18,057 nt of DNA. It comes from Candidatus Falkowiibacteriota bacterium. Lineage in GTDB: Archaea > Iainarchaeota > Iainarchaeia > Iainarchaeales > GCA-2688035. Under the pieces are notes generated by a model. That model was not told the origin of the DNA. It searched no databases and worked only from the letters and a program-made list of their open reading frames with translations. The stretch lies in NCBI GenBank assembly GCA_017610485.1, contig JAFCBY010000006.1, positions 1-18,057 of the forward strand. Reading direction: 5' to 3'. Position 1 is the first letter of the stretch; every line of letters starts with the position of its first letter. This document shows, piece by piece, positions 1 through 7,273 of the stretch. The position numbers and the translations under genes were made by a program.

Positions 1-104
1 ATGTGATTGACATTCGGGATAATGAGAAAAAGATTAGAGTTGTGACAGTCCACAGGATTCACGGAAAAATGCAAAGGGAATTTGAGAAGCATGTACACAA
101 GTAA
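1..104 (+). CDS. C-terminal end of an unidentified protein (partial)
   Basis: Frame 3 is open from the window edge to a TAA at 102-104 and gives 33 visible residues, starting VIDIRDNEKK and ending EKHVHK. The segment is charged, with alternating hydrophobic residues (IRVVTV), and ends in a basic stretch. It is probably the tail of a real gene because the next start codon (91) lies inside it, an overlap typical of cotranscribed genes. I do not recognise the family. The upstream part lies outside the window. Confidence 0.5.
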   Translation, partial: VIDIRDNEKKIRVVTVHRIHGKMQREFEKHVHK

Positions 105-459
105 ATTCAAGCTGAAGTACGATGAAGAGTACGACAACCTCTTCATTTACGACATGGTTAAGAGAGCCAGCTACGGAGTAGAATTGGGTCCCCTTGATTT
201 TTCCTACGACCAGAAAGGCAAGCTGGTGAGTCTGGCCTTTAACTCGGCCACGGATTTTTTGAGCAATCTGACAAACAAGAAAGTTTCCAAGAAGACCTTG
301 GCAAAAGTGGACAACTGCAGGCTAAGCGTTTTGGAAAAAGCAGGCTTGCTTTACATTACCTTCAAACTTTACTTTAAAGAAAAGGAACTTAGACCAATTG
401 AAGACACCCTGACAGTAAAAGCCCTGAATTTTAAGTCGCCAGTTTCTGCCTGCGCTTAA
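91..459 (+). CDS. DUF2283-like small protein
   Basis: The protein has 122 residues from the ATG at 91. A TTG at 82 is possible but lacks a better ribosome binding site. The N-terminus (KLKYDEEYDNLFIYD) has the pattern of DUF2283-type proteins: 'YD.E.D.L.IY', then a short strand with E-(L/I)-G, then a 'D.KGKLVSL.F..A' segment. I recall similar small proteins in several archaeal lineages. Their function is unknown, although the wider DUF2283 group is sometimes paired with toxin-like partners. Here the gene overlaps the preceding partial gene by 14 bp and lies 33 bp before aIF1A, so all three may share a transcript. The family call rests on remembered pattern only. Confidence 0.6.
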   Translation: MYTSKFKLKYDEEYDNLFIYDMVKRASYGVELGPLDFSYDQKGKLVSLAFNSATDFLSNLTNKKVSKKTLAKVDNCRLSVLEKAGLLYITFKLYFKEKELRPIEDTLTVKALNFKSPVSACA

Positions 460-478
460 AATGTAAAGAATTTTCTAT

Positions 479-484
479 GAGGAG
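479..484 (+). promoter_or_regulatory. Shine-Dalgarno site of aIF1A
   Basis: GAGGAG lies 8 bases before the ATG at 493 and matches the anti-Shine-Dalgarno end of archaeal 16S rRNA. It supports translation of aIF1A from an internal position in a multi-gene transcript. Confidence 0.7.
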
Positions 485-492
485 TTATTTGA

Positions 493-822
493 ATGCCAAG
501 CAACAAGAACAGGAAGGACAAGGGAAACAGCGAGACTATAGGCAGAATGCGGTTTCCAAAGAAGGAAGACCACGAGCAGTTCGGCATTGTAACCCAGCTA
601 ATGGGTGCAGGCCAGCTTATAGTAAAGTGCCAGGACGGCGTTGAAAGAAAGTGCAGGATTCCAGGCAAGCTGAGAAAGCGGGTCTGGATTAGAGCTGATG
701 ACGTGGTAATTGTAATGGTTTGGGACTTCCAGCCAAGCAAGGGCGACATAAAATGGCGCTTTTTGGGAAACCAGAAGGAATGGCTTAAGAGAAAGGGTTT
801 GCTGGACGGGCTGCCTGTTTAA
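493..822 (+). CDS. eif1A: Translation initiation factor aIF1A
   Basis: This 109-residue protein is the archaeal homologue of eIF1A/IF1. It binds the A-site side of the small ribosomal subunit and helps initiator tRNA and mRNA selection. It has a basic, unstructured N-terminus (residues 1-20), then a single S1/IF1-type OB fold (about 28-95) with the family features FGIVTQLMGAGQLIVKCQDG, CRIPGKLRKRVWI and a DDVVIV strand, followed by WDFQPSKGDI. Length matches the family. A clear GAGGAG ribosome binding site at 479-484, 8 bases before the ATG, fixes the start. The downstream RIO1 and KH genes also act on the small subunit. Identification is firm. Confidence 0.95.
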   Translation: MPSNKNRKDKGNSETIGRMRFPKKEDHEQFGIVTQLMGAGQLIVKCQDGVERKCRIPGKLRKRVWIRADDVVIVMVWDFQPSKGDIKWRFLGNQKEWLKRKGLLDGLPV

Positions 823-840
823 AACAACTGATTCTGTCTA

Positions 841-856
841 TTAGGCATTTGCCTAA
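841..856 (+). terminator. Perfect inverted repeat, possible terminator or operator
   Basis: TTAGGCATTTGCCTAA is a perfect palindrome (six or seven base pairs around a tiny loop), located 18 bases after the aIF1A stop and 13 bases before the TATA box of the beta-propeller gene. It is followed by an A run rather than a T run on the plus strand, so an operator for the downstream gene is as plausible as an RNA hairpin ending the upstream transcript. Confidence 0.35.
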
Positions 857-869
857 TGAAAAAAAGACG

Positions 870-877
870 TATTTAAA
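870..877 (+). promoter_or_regulatory. TATA box of the beta-propeller gene
   Basis: TATTTAAA lies in the gap after aIF1A. A transcript starting about 25 bases downstream would begin near 898-902, giving a very short leader before the ATG at 912 that contains or abuts the AGGTGAT ribosome binding site (901-907). Confidence 0.6.
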
Positions 878-911
878 CATCGGCGCGCACAGTGGTTATT
901 AGGTGATTTTT

Positions 912-2858
912 ATGAAAATGGAATTTAATCTTTTGTTAACCGTTGTTGTGGTGGGAGTGGTTGCAGCCACTATGCTGTACTATCCCTATGTTGATGACCC
1001 AAATGGCGGAACAACGCCGCCAATAACATTCAACGAGATGCCGCGCTTTGAAAGCTACGAGGCCATGGAAAAGGCCTTTGAGGAAAGCGGAAACATGTGG
1101 AGAGGGGGCATTATGGAAGACATGATTATGGGAATTCCTGCCGCAATGCCCAGCGCAATGTCAAAGAATGCGGGTGAAACCCAAGGCGGCTCAGATGGCT
1201 ACTCCACAACCAACATTCAGGTTGAGGGAGTTGACGAGGCAGACATTGTGAAAACAGACGGAAGCTACATTTACAATTTTTCCAGCGGAAAGCTGGTGAT
1301 AACAAAGGCATACCCTCTCGAGGGCTCTGAGATAGTCTACAATAAGGAGCTGCCAAACATCCAGCCCCAGGAAATGTTTGTCAAAGGAGACAAGCTGGCA
1401 TTGTTTGGCTATAAGACACAGGAATACAACGAAGGGCAGGAAATTGTTGCAGAGGAAATGATGCCAAGGCACTGGGGTTACTCTCAGATGGCTGTTGTTC
1501 AGCTCTACGACATTTCTGACAGGCTCGAACCCGTTCTTGAGAAAGAGCTCGAGTTCGAGGGCAGCTATATTACCTCAAGGCTTATTGGGAAGGAGGCCTA
1601 CTTTGTGGTTGACAACTGGACTTACTACAGGGAATGCGAGGATGACGAGAGATGCCTGATTCCCATAATGGTAGAGGACGGCGTTGAGAAAGAAGTTGCC
1701 GAGGCAACAGACATTGGCTACATTCCGCCAATGCCTGCAGAGAGCTTTGTCACAATAGGGTCTCTGAACCTTGACAACGGAAAGGTGGAAAAGGAGACAA
1801 TTGCTGGAAACGCCCAGAATGTCTTTGCTTCACAGCAGTATATTTACCTTGCTGCAACGGCATGGATTCCGACTGAAGGGGTCTTTCCTGACGGGACACC
1901 AATAGTGGACCCGATTGAGGACGTTGTCCTGCCAAGCACTGAGGAAACAGTTGTAACCAAGTTTGGCTTGGACAAGGGCAAGGTTGGATATGTGGGGCAG
2001 GGAAATGTGCCAGGCCGTGTCCTAAACCAGTTCAGCATGGACGAATTCAAAGGCAATTTTAGGATTGCGACCACCATTGGATGGAATGGCTCAAACAACC
2101 TCTACGTTCTGGACGAGGAAATGAACACCATTGGCAGGCTTGAAGACCTTGCGCCAGGGGAAAGCATCTACTCTGCCAGGTTTATGGGAGAGAAGGCATA
2201 CATTGTCACCTTCAGGAAAATAGACCCCTTGTTTGTCATAGATGTGTCAGACCCAACCAACCCAAGGGTTTTGGGAAAGCTCAAGATTCCAGGTTACTCA
2301 GACTACCTGCACCCGATTGACGAGACCCACTTAATTGGAGTTGGAAAGGACAGCATTGAGGCTACAAAGGGAGACTTTGCATGGCACCAGGGCATTAAGA
2401 TAGCTGTCTTTGATGTAAGCGACGTGGAAAATCCTGTTGAGCTGCACAAGATAATTGTGGGAGACAGGGGCACAGACAGCTATGCACTGCACGACCACAA
2501 GGCATTCCTCTTTGACAAGGAGAAAGATCTCCTTGTTTTGCCAATAATGCTGGCAGAAATTCCAGAGGACCAGAAGAAGCCATTGGAAGAGGGTAGAATG
2601 TGGCCAGCCTACGGCGAGCCAACCTTCCAGGGCGCCTTTGTATACAGGCTGACTTTGGAGGATGGTTTCGAGGAGCGTGGAAGAATAACCCATGTTTCGG
2701 AGGAAGACGAGCTCAAGCGCGGCTATTATTACGGAGACGACTACTCTGTAAAAAGGGCGCTCTACATCGGAAACGTGCTCTACACTCTGTCCAACAACAT
2801 GCTGAAGGCAAATGATCTGGGAAGCCTTGAGGAATTGAAGGAATTCGCCTTTGGGTGA
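912..2858 (+). CDS. Membrane-anchored beta-propeller domain protein
   Basis: I choose the ATG at 912 (648 residues) because AGGTGAT at 901-907 is an excellent ribosome binding site; a GTG at 903 lies inside that site. Residues 1-5 are short and polar and 6-25 form one hydrophobic helix (LLLTVVVVGVVAATML), a signal anchor that would place the rest outside the cell. The hallmark STTNIQVEGVDEADIVKTDG lies at about 98-117, followed by propeller strands. This matches the archaeal/bacterial secreted C-terminal beta-propeller family distantly related to WD40 repeats (PF09826-like, COG4880). Repeats such as YDISDRLEPV, IDVSDPTNPRVLGKL and FDVSDVENPVEL are successive blades. Function is unknown; an extracellular binding or structural role is likely. 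A Met-rich stretch (about 68-84) lies between the anchor and the propeller. It interrupts a ribosome-related gene cluster. Confidence 0.88.
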   Translation: MKMEFNLLLTVVVVGVVAATMLYYPYVDDPNGGTTPPITFNEMPRFESYEAMEKAFEESGNMWRGGIMEDMIMGIPAAMPSAMSKNAGETQGGSDGYSTTNIQVEGVDEADIVKTDGSYIYNFSSGKLVITKAYPLEGSEIVYNKELPNIQPQEMFVKGDKLALFGYKTQEYNEGQEIVAEEMMPRHWGYSQMAVVQLYDISDRLEPVLEKELEFEGSYITSRLIGKEAYFVVDNWTYYRECEDDERCLIPIMVEDGVEKEVAEATDIGYIPPMPAESFVTIGSLNLDNGKVEKETIAGNAQNVFASQQYIYLAATAWIPTEGVFPDGTPIVDPIEDVVLPSTEETVVTKFGLDKGKVGYVGQGNVPGRVLNQFSMDEFKGNFRIATTIGWNGSNNLYVLDEEMNTIGRLEDLAPGESIYSARFMGEKAYIVTFRKIDPLFVIDVSDPTNPRVLGKLKIPGYSDYLHPIDETHLIGVGKDSIEATKGDFAWHQGIKIAVFDVSDVENPVELHKIIVGDRGTDSYALHDHKAFLFDKEKDLLVLPIMLAEIPEDQKKPLEEGRMWPAYGEPTFQGAFVYRLTLEDGFEERGRITHVSEEDELKRGYYYGDDYSVKRALYIGNVLYTLSNNMLKANDLGSLEELKEFAFG

Positions 2859-2870
2859 ATTCCCCCCTCC

Positions 2871-2887
2871 TTTCTTTTTTTCTTTTT
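2871..2887 (+). terminator. T-rich terminator after the beta-propeller gene
   Basis: A pyrimidine tract (TTTCTTTTTTTCTTTTT) begins about a dozen bases past the stop codon. Archaeal transcription commonly ends at such oligo-T runs without a hairpin. Confidence 0.6.
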
Positions 2888-2894
2888 CCAAACC

Positions 2895-2904
2895 TTATTT
2901 AAAA
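2895..2904 (+). promoter_or_regulatory. TATA box of the RIO1 kinase gene
   Basis: TTATTTAAAA is centred about 27 bases before the ATG at 2927, so transcription should start at or just before the start codon. No ribosome binding site is seen, which fits a leaderless mRNA. Confidence 0.7.
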
Positions 2905-2926
2905 AGCTTCAGCCCTAATTCTTTCA

Positions 2927-3679
2927 ATGGCAAAAGAAGAATTTGACTTGAAAAAGTTTGTTCCGCTCGAGGAAGCCAGGAAGACCTTTGCAAAGGTCTT
3001 TGACAAAAGCACTATTAGTGCCTTGCATAGACTTAGCACAAAGCGCTACTTCAAGGTTGTTGAGTATGTGATTAGCACTGGCAAGGAGGCCCATGTCTTC
3101 CATGCGGTGGACGGGGCAGGAAATTCACGGGCTGTCAAGGTTTACAAGACAGGCACATCTGATTTCAACAGGATGAATATGTACATTGACGGCGAGCCCA
3201 GATTTGAAAAGGTCAAGAAAAACAAAAGGTCTTTGGTGTTTGCCTGGACCAGAAAGGAGTTCAAAAACCTGCTGCTAATGCAGAAGGCAGGCATTGCCTG
3301 CCCGATGCCGGTTGCATTCCACGAAAATGTTTTGGTAATGGAGTTTATTGGGGAGAAGGGAAAGGCGTTTCCACCCCTGAAGGAAAAGCCGGCAAAGGAT
3401 GTGAAAAAGGCCTATGCTCAAGCTGTTGAAATGCTTGCAAGGCTATTGTTTAAAGCAGAGCTTGTTTACGGGGACTTCTCAGAGTACAATATTTTGAATC
3501 AGAAGGAAAAGCTGATTTTGATTGACGCAGGCCAGGCTGTCCTGACAAGCCACCCAAATGCAGAAGAGTTTTTTGAAAGGGACTTGGAGAATGTGGCAAG
3601 ATACTTTTCAAAGCAGGGGCTGGAAAAGGGAAGGCAGCAGGTAAAGGAAGATGTTAAGGCGCTTAAGGGAAAGGTTTAA
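2927..3679 (+). CDS. rio1: RIO1-family atypical serine protein kinase/ATPase
   Basis: This 250-residue protein belongs to the RIO1 group, which in archaea and eukaryotes acts in late maturation of the small ribosomal subunit. Visible parts are the flexible ATP loop STGKEAHVFHA (50-60), the ATP-anchoring Lys71 in AVKVYK, the hinge VLVMEFIGE (136-143), the catalytic loop YGDFSEYNIL (181-190, Asp183 and Asn188) and the metal-binding LIDAGQAV (Asp200, Gln203). The RIO1 sequence around GEPRFEKVKK after the Lys is present. Most RIO1 proteins read HADLSEYN or HGDLSEYN; here the His is Tyr181 while the catalytic Asp is kept. The neighbouring KH gene and aIF1A support a role on the 30S subunit. Confidence 0.95.
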   Translation: MAKEEFDLKKFVPLEEARKTFAKVFDKSTISALHRLSTKRYFKVVEYVISTGKEAHVFHAVDGAGNSRAVKVYKTGTSDFNRMNMYIDGEPRFEKVKKNKRSLVFAWTRKEFKNLLLMQKAGIACPMPVAFHENVLVMEFIGEKGKAFPPLKEKPAKDVKKAYAQAVEMLARLLFKAELVYGDFSEYNILNQKEKLILIDAGQAVLTSHPNAEEFFERDLENVARYFSKQGLEKGRQQVKEDVKALKGKV

Positions 3680-3826
3680 ACCCGGACAAAAACAACGCCT
3701 GGAAACCCCTTTTTCGCCATTTTGACGCCGTTTTAAGCCATTCTGTGAAAAGGCGTGAACTGCCGCAATTAGCTTCTTAAACCTTTCCCAATTTATACTA
3801 TATATACTATATATAGGTGGCTTTTT
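3680..3826 (+). promoter_or_regulatory. Intergenic region with repeated TATA elements before the KH gene
   Basis: The last part holds two candidate TATA elements: CTTAAACC near 3776-3783, and a direct repeat of the 9-mer TATACTATA (3794-3802 and 3803-3811) followed by another TATA. GGTGG at 3816-3820 is the ribosome binding site. If the repeat itself were the TATA box, transcription would start after the ribosome binding site; the upstream element would leave it inside the leader. The earlier part (3680-3770) shows no gene. Confidence 0.5.
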
Positions 3827-4369
3827 TTGCCTTCTGAGCTGTTTGAGAGTGTAAAGATACCCAAGGAAAGGGTTGCAGTGCTAATTGGGTCAGCTGGCAG
3901 GGTTAAAAGAAGGCTTGAGAAACTGGCAAGCGTTGTGATTGAAGTGGATAGCAGTACAGGAAACGTGGAAATTGAGGGAAGGGGAAACAGCGAAAACTTC
4001 TTTGAGGCAGTGAGGGCCGTAAAGGCGGTTGGCAGGGGTTTTAGCCCTGAAAACGCATTTGAGCTTATAGGGCAGGACAATGTCCTGGAAATAATCAACA
4101 TCAGGGACATAATTGGTTCAGGGGAAAAGGCTCTTCAAACAAAGAGAGGCAGGATTATTGGCAGGGAAGGACATGCAAGGGAGCAAATTGAGAGGGAGAC
4201 AGGCACAAAAATAAGCGTTTTTGGAAAAACAGTGTCAATAATTGGCCCTGCTGAAGACGTAGAGACCGCTAGAAAAGCAGTTGAAATGCTCTTGGAAGGG
4301 GCAAAGCACAAGACTGTTGCAGGCTTCCTCGAAAAGGAAAAAAGGGAAACAGACAAGTTTACTATTTAG
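3827..4369 (+). CDS. KH-domain ribosome maturation protein (Pno1/Dim2/Krr1-like)
   Basis: This 180-residue protein carries two KH RNA-binding folds. KH1 spans about 10-70 (VLIGSAGRVKRRLE, then VEIEG); KH2 spans about 84-158 with the GxxG loop IIGREGHAREQIERETG and VSIIGPAEDVETA. This matches the archaeal Pno1/Dim2-like family, which binds the 3' end region of small-subunit rRNA during 30S maturation. The start is TTG at 3827, supported by GGTGG at 3816-3820, 6 bases upstream; no ATG fits the conserved N-terminus. It follows RIO1 and precedes topoisomerase VI B by 9 bp, an order I recall from other archaeal genomes. The family call is strong, the exact substrate less so. Confidence 0.92.
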   Translation: MPSELFESVKIPKERVAVLIGSAGRVKRRLEKLASVVIEVDSSTGNVEIEGRGNSENFFEAVRAVKAVGRGFSPENAFELIGQDNVLEIINIRDIIGSGEKALQTKRGRIIGREGHAREQIERETGTKISVFGKTVSIIGPAEDVETARKAVEMLLEGAKHKTVAGFLEKEKRETDKFTI

Positions 4370-4378
4370 GGTTTTTTT

Positions 4379-6127
4379 ATGTCGGACGGAAAGATTCTTG
4401 AGTCAAAAATTGTCGATGCAGAGCATATGGCAAAGGAATTCAAGGAACACTCTGTGGCAGAATTCTTCAAGAAAAACAAGCAGATGCTCGGCCTCTATGG
4501 CAAAGTAAGAACACTTACAACAGTAATTCACGAGTATGTAAGCAACTCCATTGACGCCTGCGAGGAGGCAAACATCCTGCCAGACATCGAGGTAAAAATT
4601 GAGGAAATTTCCCCAGAGTACTACGAAATAATGGTGAAGGACAACGGGCCAGGCCTCACCCAAGAAACTGTTGGCAAGGCACTTGGGCAACTGCTTGCCG
4701 GAACAAAGTTTCACAGGCTGATTCAATCACGTGGACAGCAGGGAATTGGCGCCAGTGGAATCACTATGCTCTCCCAAACAACCACCGGAAAGCCAACCAG
4801 GGTTATTACAGGAACCGGGAAAGGCAAGCCAATAAGCCTTGAAATTTCCATCGACCCAAAGCTCAACAGGCCAAAGATTGCAAACCTGAAAGAGCTTGAC
4901 AGGGATTTCAGGGGACTGGCAGTGCAGGCAAAAATCAAGGGAATCCTCTACAGGGATTCCGAGCAAGGCCCACTGGAGTACTTGAGGAGAACCGCAATTG
5001 CAAACCCGCACACCCAAATAAAGTTTACAGACCCAACAGGGCAAAAATTCCTGTTTAAGAGAAGCGCCGCCGCAATTCCAAAGCCACCCATTGCAGTAAA
5101 GCCCCACCCCAAAGGGGTGACCGTGGACGAGATAGTCACCCTCTCCAAATACACAAAGGCGAGAAATGTAAGCAGCTTTTTGAGAAGCGATTTTGACAGA
5201 ATGGGCCAAAAGAGCCTGGAGCAAATTTCAAAAAAGGTTTCCTTTGACCTGAAAAAGGACCCAAAGCAGCTGAGGTGGGACGAGGCAGAGGAAATTGTGA
5301 AGGCGTTCAAGGCAACCGACTTCATTGCCCCAAGCGCCGACGCACTGAGGCCAATTGGAGAGGAAAGGATTAAGAAAAGTTTGGAAAACATTGTCGAGCC
5401 GGAATTCTCACATGTTCTGACAAGAAAACCGCAGGTCTACTCAGGCGGATTCCCCTTCCAGGTGGAAATAGGAATCTGCTACGGCGGAAAATCGGGAAGG
5501 ACAGTTCAAGGAAATGAGGGCCAGGAAAAAAGGCTGGAAATAATGAGGTTTGCAAATAGGGCCCCCCTGCTGTTTGACACAGGAAACTGCGCAATAACAA
5601 AGGCAGTCCACAGCATTGACTGGAAAAGGTATGATATAAAGGACATTGACAGGGCACCGGTAACCATCCTGGTAAACTTCCTCTCTGTTTATGTGCCATA
5701 CACCGGAGCAGGAAAGCAGGCGATTGCCGACGAGGAAGAGATCCTCGAAGAGATCAGGCTTGCATTAATGCAGTCGGGAAGGAAAGCAGGCAGGTACATT
5801 AGCACGAAGAGAAAGGAAGCCGAAAGAATGATGAAGCGAGAGCTCTTCTACAAGTACATCCCAGAAATTGTGGCCGCCCTGAACGCGATTACAAATGACA
5901 ACAAGGAAATGCTGGACAAAAAGCTAAGGAAAATAGTTTTGACAAAATTGAAGCTTGACGATGCAAAAGATGCAAAGGAAGCCAAGGAAAACGGCGAAGC
6001 AAACGGTGAGGAAGAGGCCGGAAAAAAAGAAGAGAAGAAGGGAAAAGAAGAGGAAAAGAAAGAGCCCAAAAAGGAAGAAAAGAAAAAGCCAAAGAAAGCA
6101 GGAAAAAAGAAGCAGGGTGAGAAATGA
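4379..6127 (+). CDS. top6B: DNA topoisomerase VI subunit B
   Basis: This 582-residue ATPase subunit of the A2B2 type IIB topoisomerase uses ATP-driven dimerisation to pass one duplex through a break made by subunit A. The GHKL fold is clear: HEYVSNSIDACEEA (51-64, with Glu52, Asn56 and Asp59), KDNGPGL (87-93) and the ATP lid QSRGQQGIGASG (116-127). The transducer domain and helix-two-turn-helix region follow. Residues about 527-582 form a Lys/Glu-rich low-complexity tail (KKEEKKGKEEEKKEPKK) not needed for the core fold. The stop codon overlaps the start of subunit A by 4 bp, giving translational coupling and equal amounts. A short T run and no strong ribosome binding site precede the ATG. Confidence 0.97.
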   Translation: MSDGKILESKIVDAEHMAKEFKEHSVAEFFKKNKQMLGLYGKVRTLTTVIHEYVSNSIDACEEANILPDIEVKIEEISPEYYEIMVKDNGPGLTQETVGKALGQLLAGTKFHRLIQSRGQQGIGASGITMLSQTTTGKPTRVITGTGKGKPISLEISIDPKLNRPKIANLKELDRDFRGLAVQAKIKGILYRDSEQGPLEYLRRTAIANPHTQIKFTDPTGQKFLFKRSAAAIPKPPIAVKPHPKGVTVDEIVTLSKYTKARNVSSFLRSDFDRMGQKSLEQISKKVSFDLKKDPKQLRWDEAEEIVKAFKATDFIAPSADALRPIGEERIKKSLENIVEPEFSHVLTRKPQVYSGGFPFQVEIGICYGGKSGRTVQGNEGQEKRLEIMRFANRAPLLFDTGNCAITKAVHSIDWKRYDIKDIDRAPVTILVNFLSVYVPYTGAGKQAIADEEEILEEIRLALMQSGRKAGRYISTKRKEAERMMKRELFYKYIPEIVAALNAITNDNKEMLDKKLRKIVLTKLKLDDAKDAKEAKENGEANGEEEAGKKEEKKGKEEEKKEPKKEEKKKPKKAGKKKQGEK

Positions 6128-7266
6128 TGCCAAAAAAGAAAGCTGTGAAGAAGACCGCGAAAAAGGAAAAGCAAACGCCAAAAGTCATTGCCGGAAGAAT
6201 CAACGAAATGGCTAAAGGCATTGTTCGAGACATCAAGAAAGAGACTGACCCGGAGTTTATCACACAGCAGAGGGGAAGAAGCAACGTAGAGTTTGACGAG
6301 GCAAAAGGGGTTCTTCGCCTCGGAGACAAAAAAACGACCAGGACCTTCCTGAACATCGGGCACGCAAAAAAGTTCATGCAAACAATGCTTGTTTCCTCAA
6401 AGGCACACGAATACCTAAAGCACAACAAGACGGCTTCAATCAGGGAAATTTACTACGAGCTAAAGCACACGGTCCCAAACACAAAAGAAAACACCTTTGA
6501 GGGGCAGACAGAGTCAGACTCCTGCATTGTTGACCTGGAGCACAGCGTTGACACCATCAGGGAAAAGCTCAACCTGCATGCAAACCCAAAGGGAACACTC
6601 TACGGGGACATCACACTAAGGGACAAAGTGCACCACAACGACAAATTCAACTGCGGCAAGTTGGGGAGAGGCGGCTGGAGCATTATGTCAAGGCTTGAGC
6701 CCGAAGAAATCGAGATTGTCAGCGTTGACGCCAAATACATTCTTGTGATTGAGACAGCTGCAATGTACGAAAGGCTTGTTGAGGAAAGGTTTGCCCAAAA
6801 AAACAAGTGCATTCTTGTCGGAACAGGCGGGCAGGCTGCAAGGGGGACAAGAAGGCTGATTCACAGGCTCTACGACGAGAAAAAGCTGCCTGTGCTATGC
6901 TTCACAGACGGGGACCCCTTTGGATGGTATATTTACAGCGTAATAAAACAGGGTTCAATGGCTTTGGCAGCCCACTCTGACTTCATGGCATGCCCCAACG
7001 CAAAGTACATTGGCATGACTCTGGATGACGTTGAAACCTATAGCTTGCAGAACGTGACAGAGAAGATGAAGGACGGTGACATCAAAAGGGCAAAGGAAAT
7101 GCTAGAATATCCCTGGTTCCAGAACAAGGAATGGCAGCTTCAGCTAAAAAAAGCCCTGAAGGAAAAGATCAGGATAGAGCAACAGGCCCTTGCAAACAAA
7201 AGGCTCGACTTCGTGGCAACAGACTACCTACCGCAAAAGATCAAAAAGAAAGACTTTTTGCCGTGA
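6124..7266 (+). CDS. top6A: DNA topoisomerase VI subunit A (Spo11-like)
   Basis: This 380-residue DNA-cleaving subunit is homologous to meiotic Spo11. The N-terminal 20 residues are strongly basic (PKKKAVKKTAKKEKQ). The winged-helix CAP domain carries SIREIYYELK, in which Tyr111, by alignment from memory to the Spo11 RDIFY motif, is the likely nucleophile (Tyr110 is adjacent). The Toprim domain shows the catalytic Glu210 (YILVIETAAM) and the DxD metal pair Asp262/Asp264 (FTDGDPFGW). The start ATG overlaps the subunit B stop; a second ATG follows directly at 6127, so the exact first residue is open by one. The 3' end converges with the minus-strand genes at a gap of 7 bp. Confidence 0.97.
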   Translation: MMPKKKAVKKTAKKEKQTPKVIAGRINEMAKGIVRDIKKETDPEFITQQRGRSNVEFDEAKGVLRLGDKKTTRTFLNIGHAKKFMQTMLVSSKAHEYLKHNKTASIREIYYELKHTVPNTKENTFEGQTESDSCIVDLEHSVDTIREKLNLHANPKGTLYGDITLRDKVHHNDKFNCGKLGRGGWSIMSRLEPEEIEIVSVDAKYILVIETAAMYERLVEERFAQKNKCILVGTGGQAARGTRRLIHRLYDEKKLPVLCFTDGDPFGWYIYSVIKQGSMALAAHSDFMACPNAKYIGMTLDDVETYSLQNVTEKMKDGDIKRAKEMLEYPWFQNKEWQLQLKKALKEKIRIEQQALANKRLDFVATDYLPQKIKKKDFLP

Positions 7267-7273
7267 AGCTACT

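Noticed and set aside
1..459. First two genes as a toxin-antitoxin pair
   Set aside because: The overlap and the DUF2283-like pattern hint at it, but the upstream protein is mostly outside the window and its visible tail matches no toxin I can name.
2331..2891. A 186-residue antisense frame opposite the beta-propeller gene
   Set aside because: Its composition reflects the complement of the real gene and it has no supported start.
4727..5391. Antisense frames opposite topoisomerase VI B
   Set aside because: They are shadows of a strongly conserved gene; no ribosome binding site, promoter or family pattern.
5848..6428. Long antisense frames rich in Phe, Leu and Ser opposite the topoisomerase VI genes
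   Set aside because: They are complements of the Lys/Glu-rich tail and the flanking coding sequence, with no start signal or recognisable motif.
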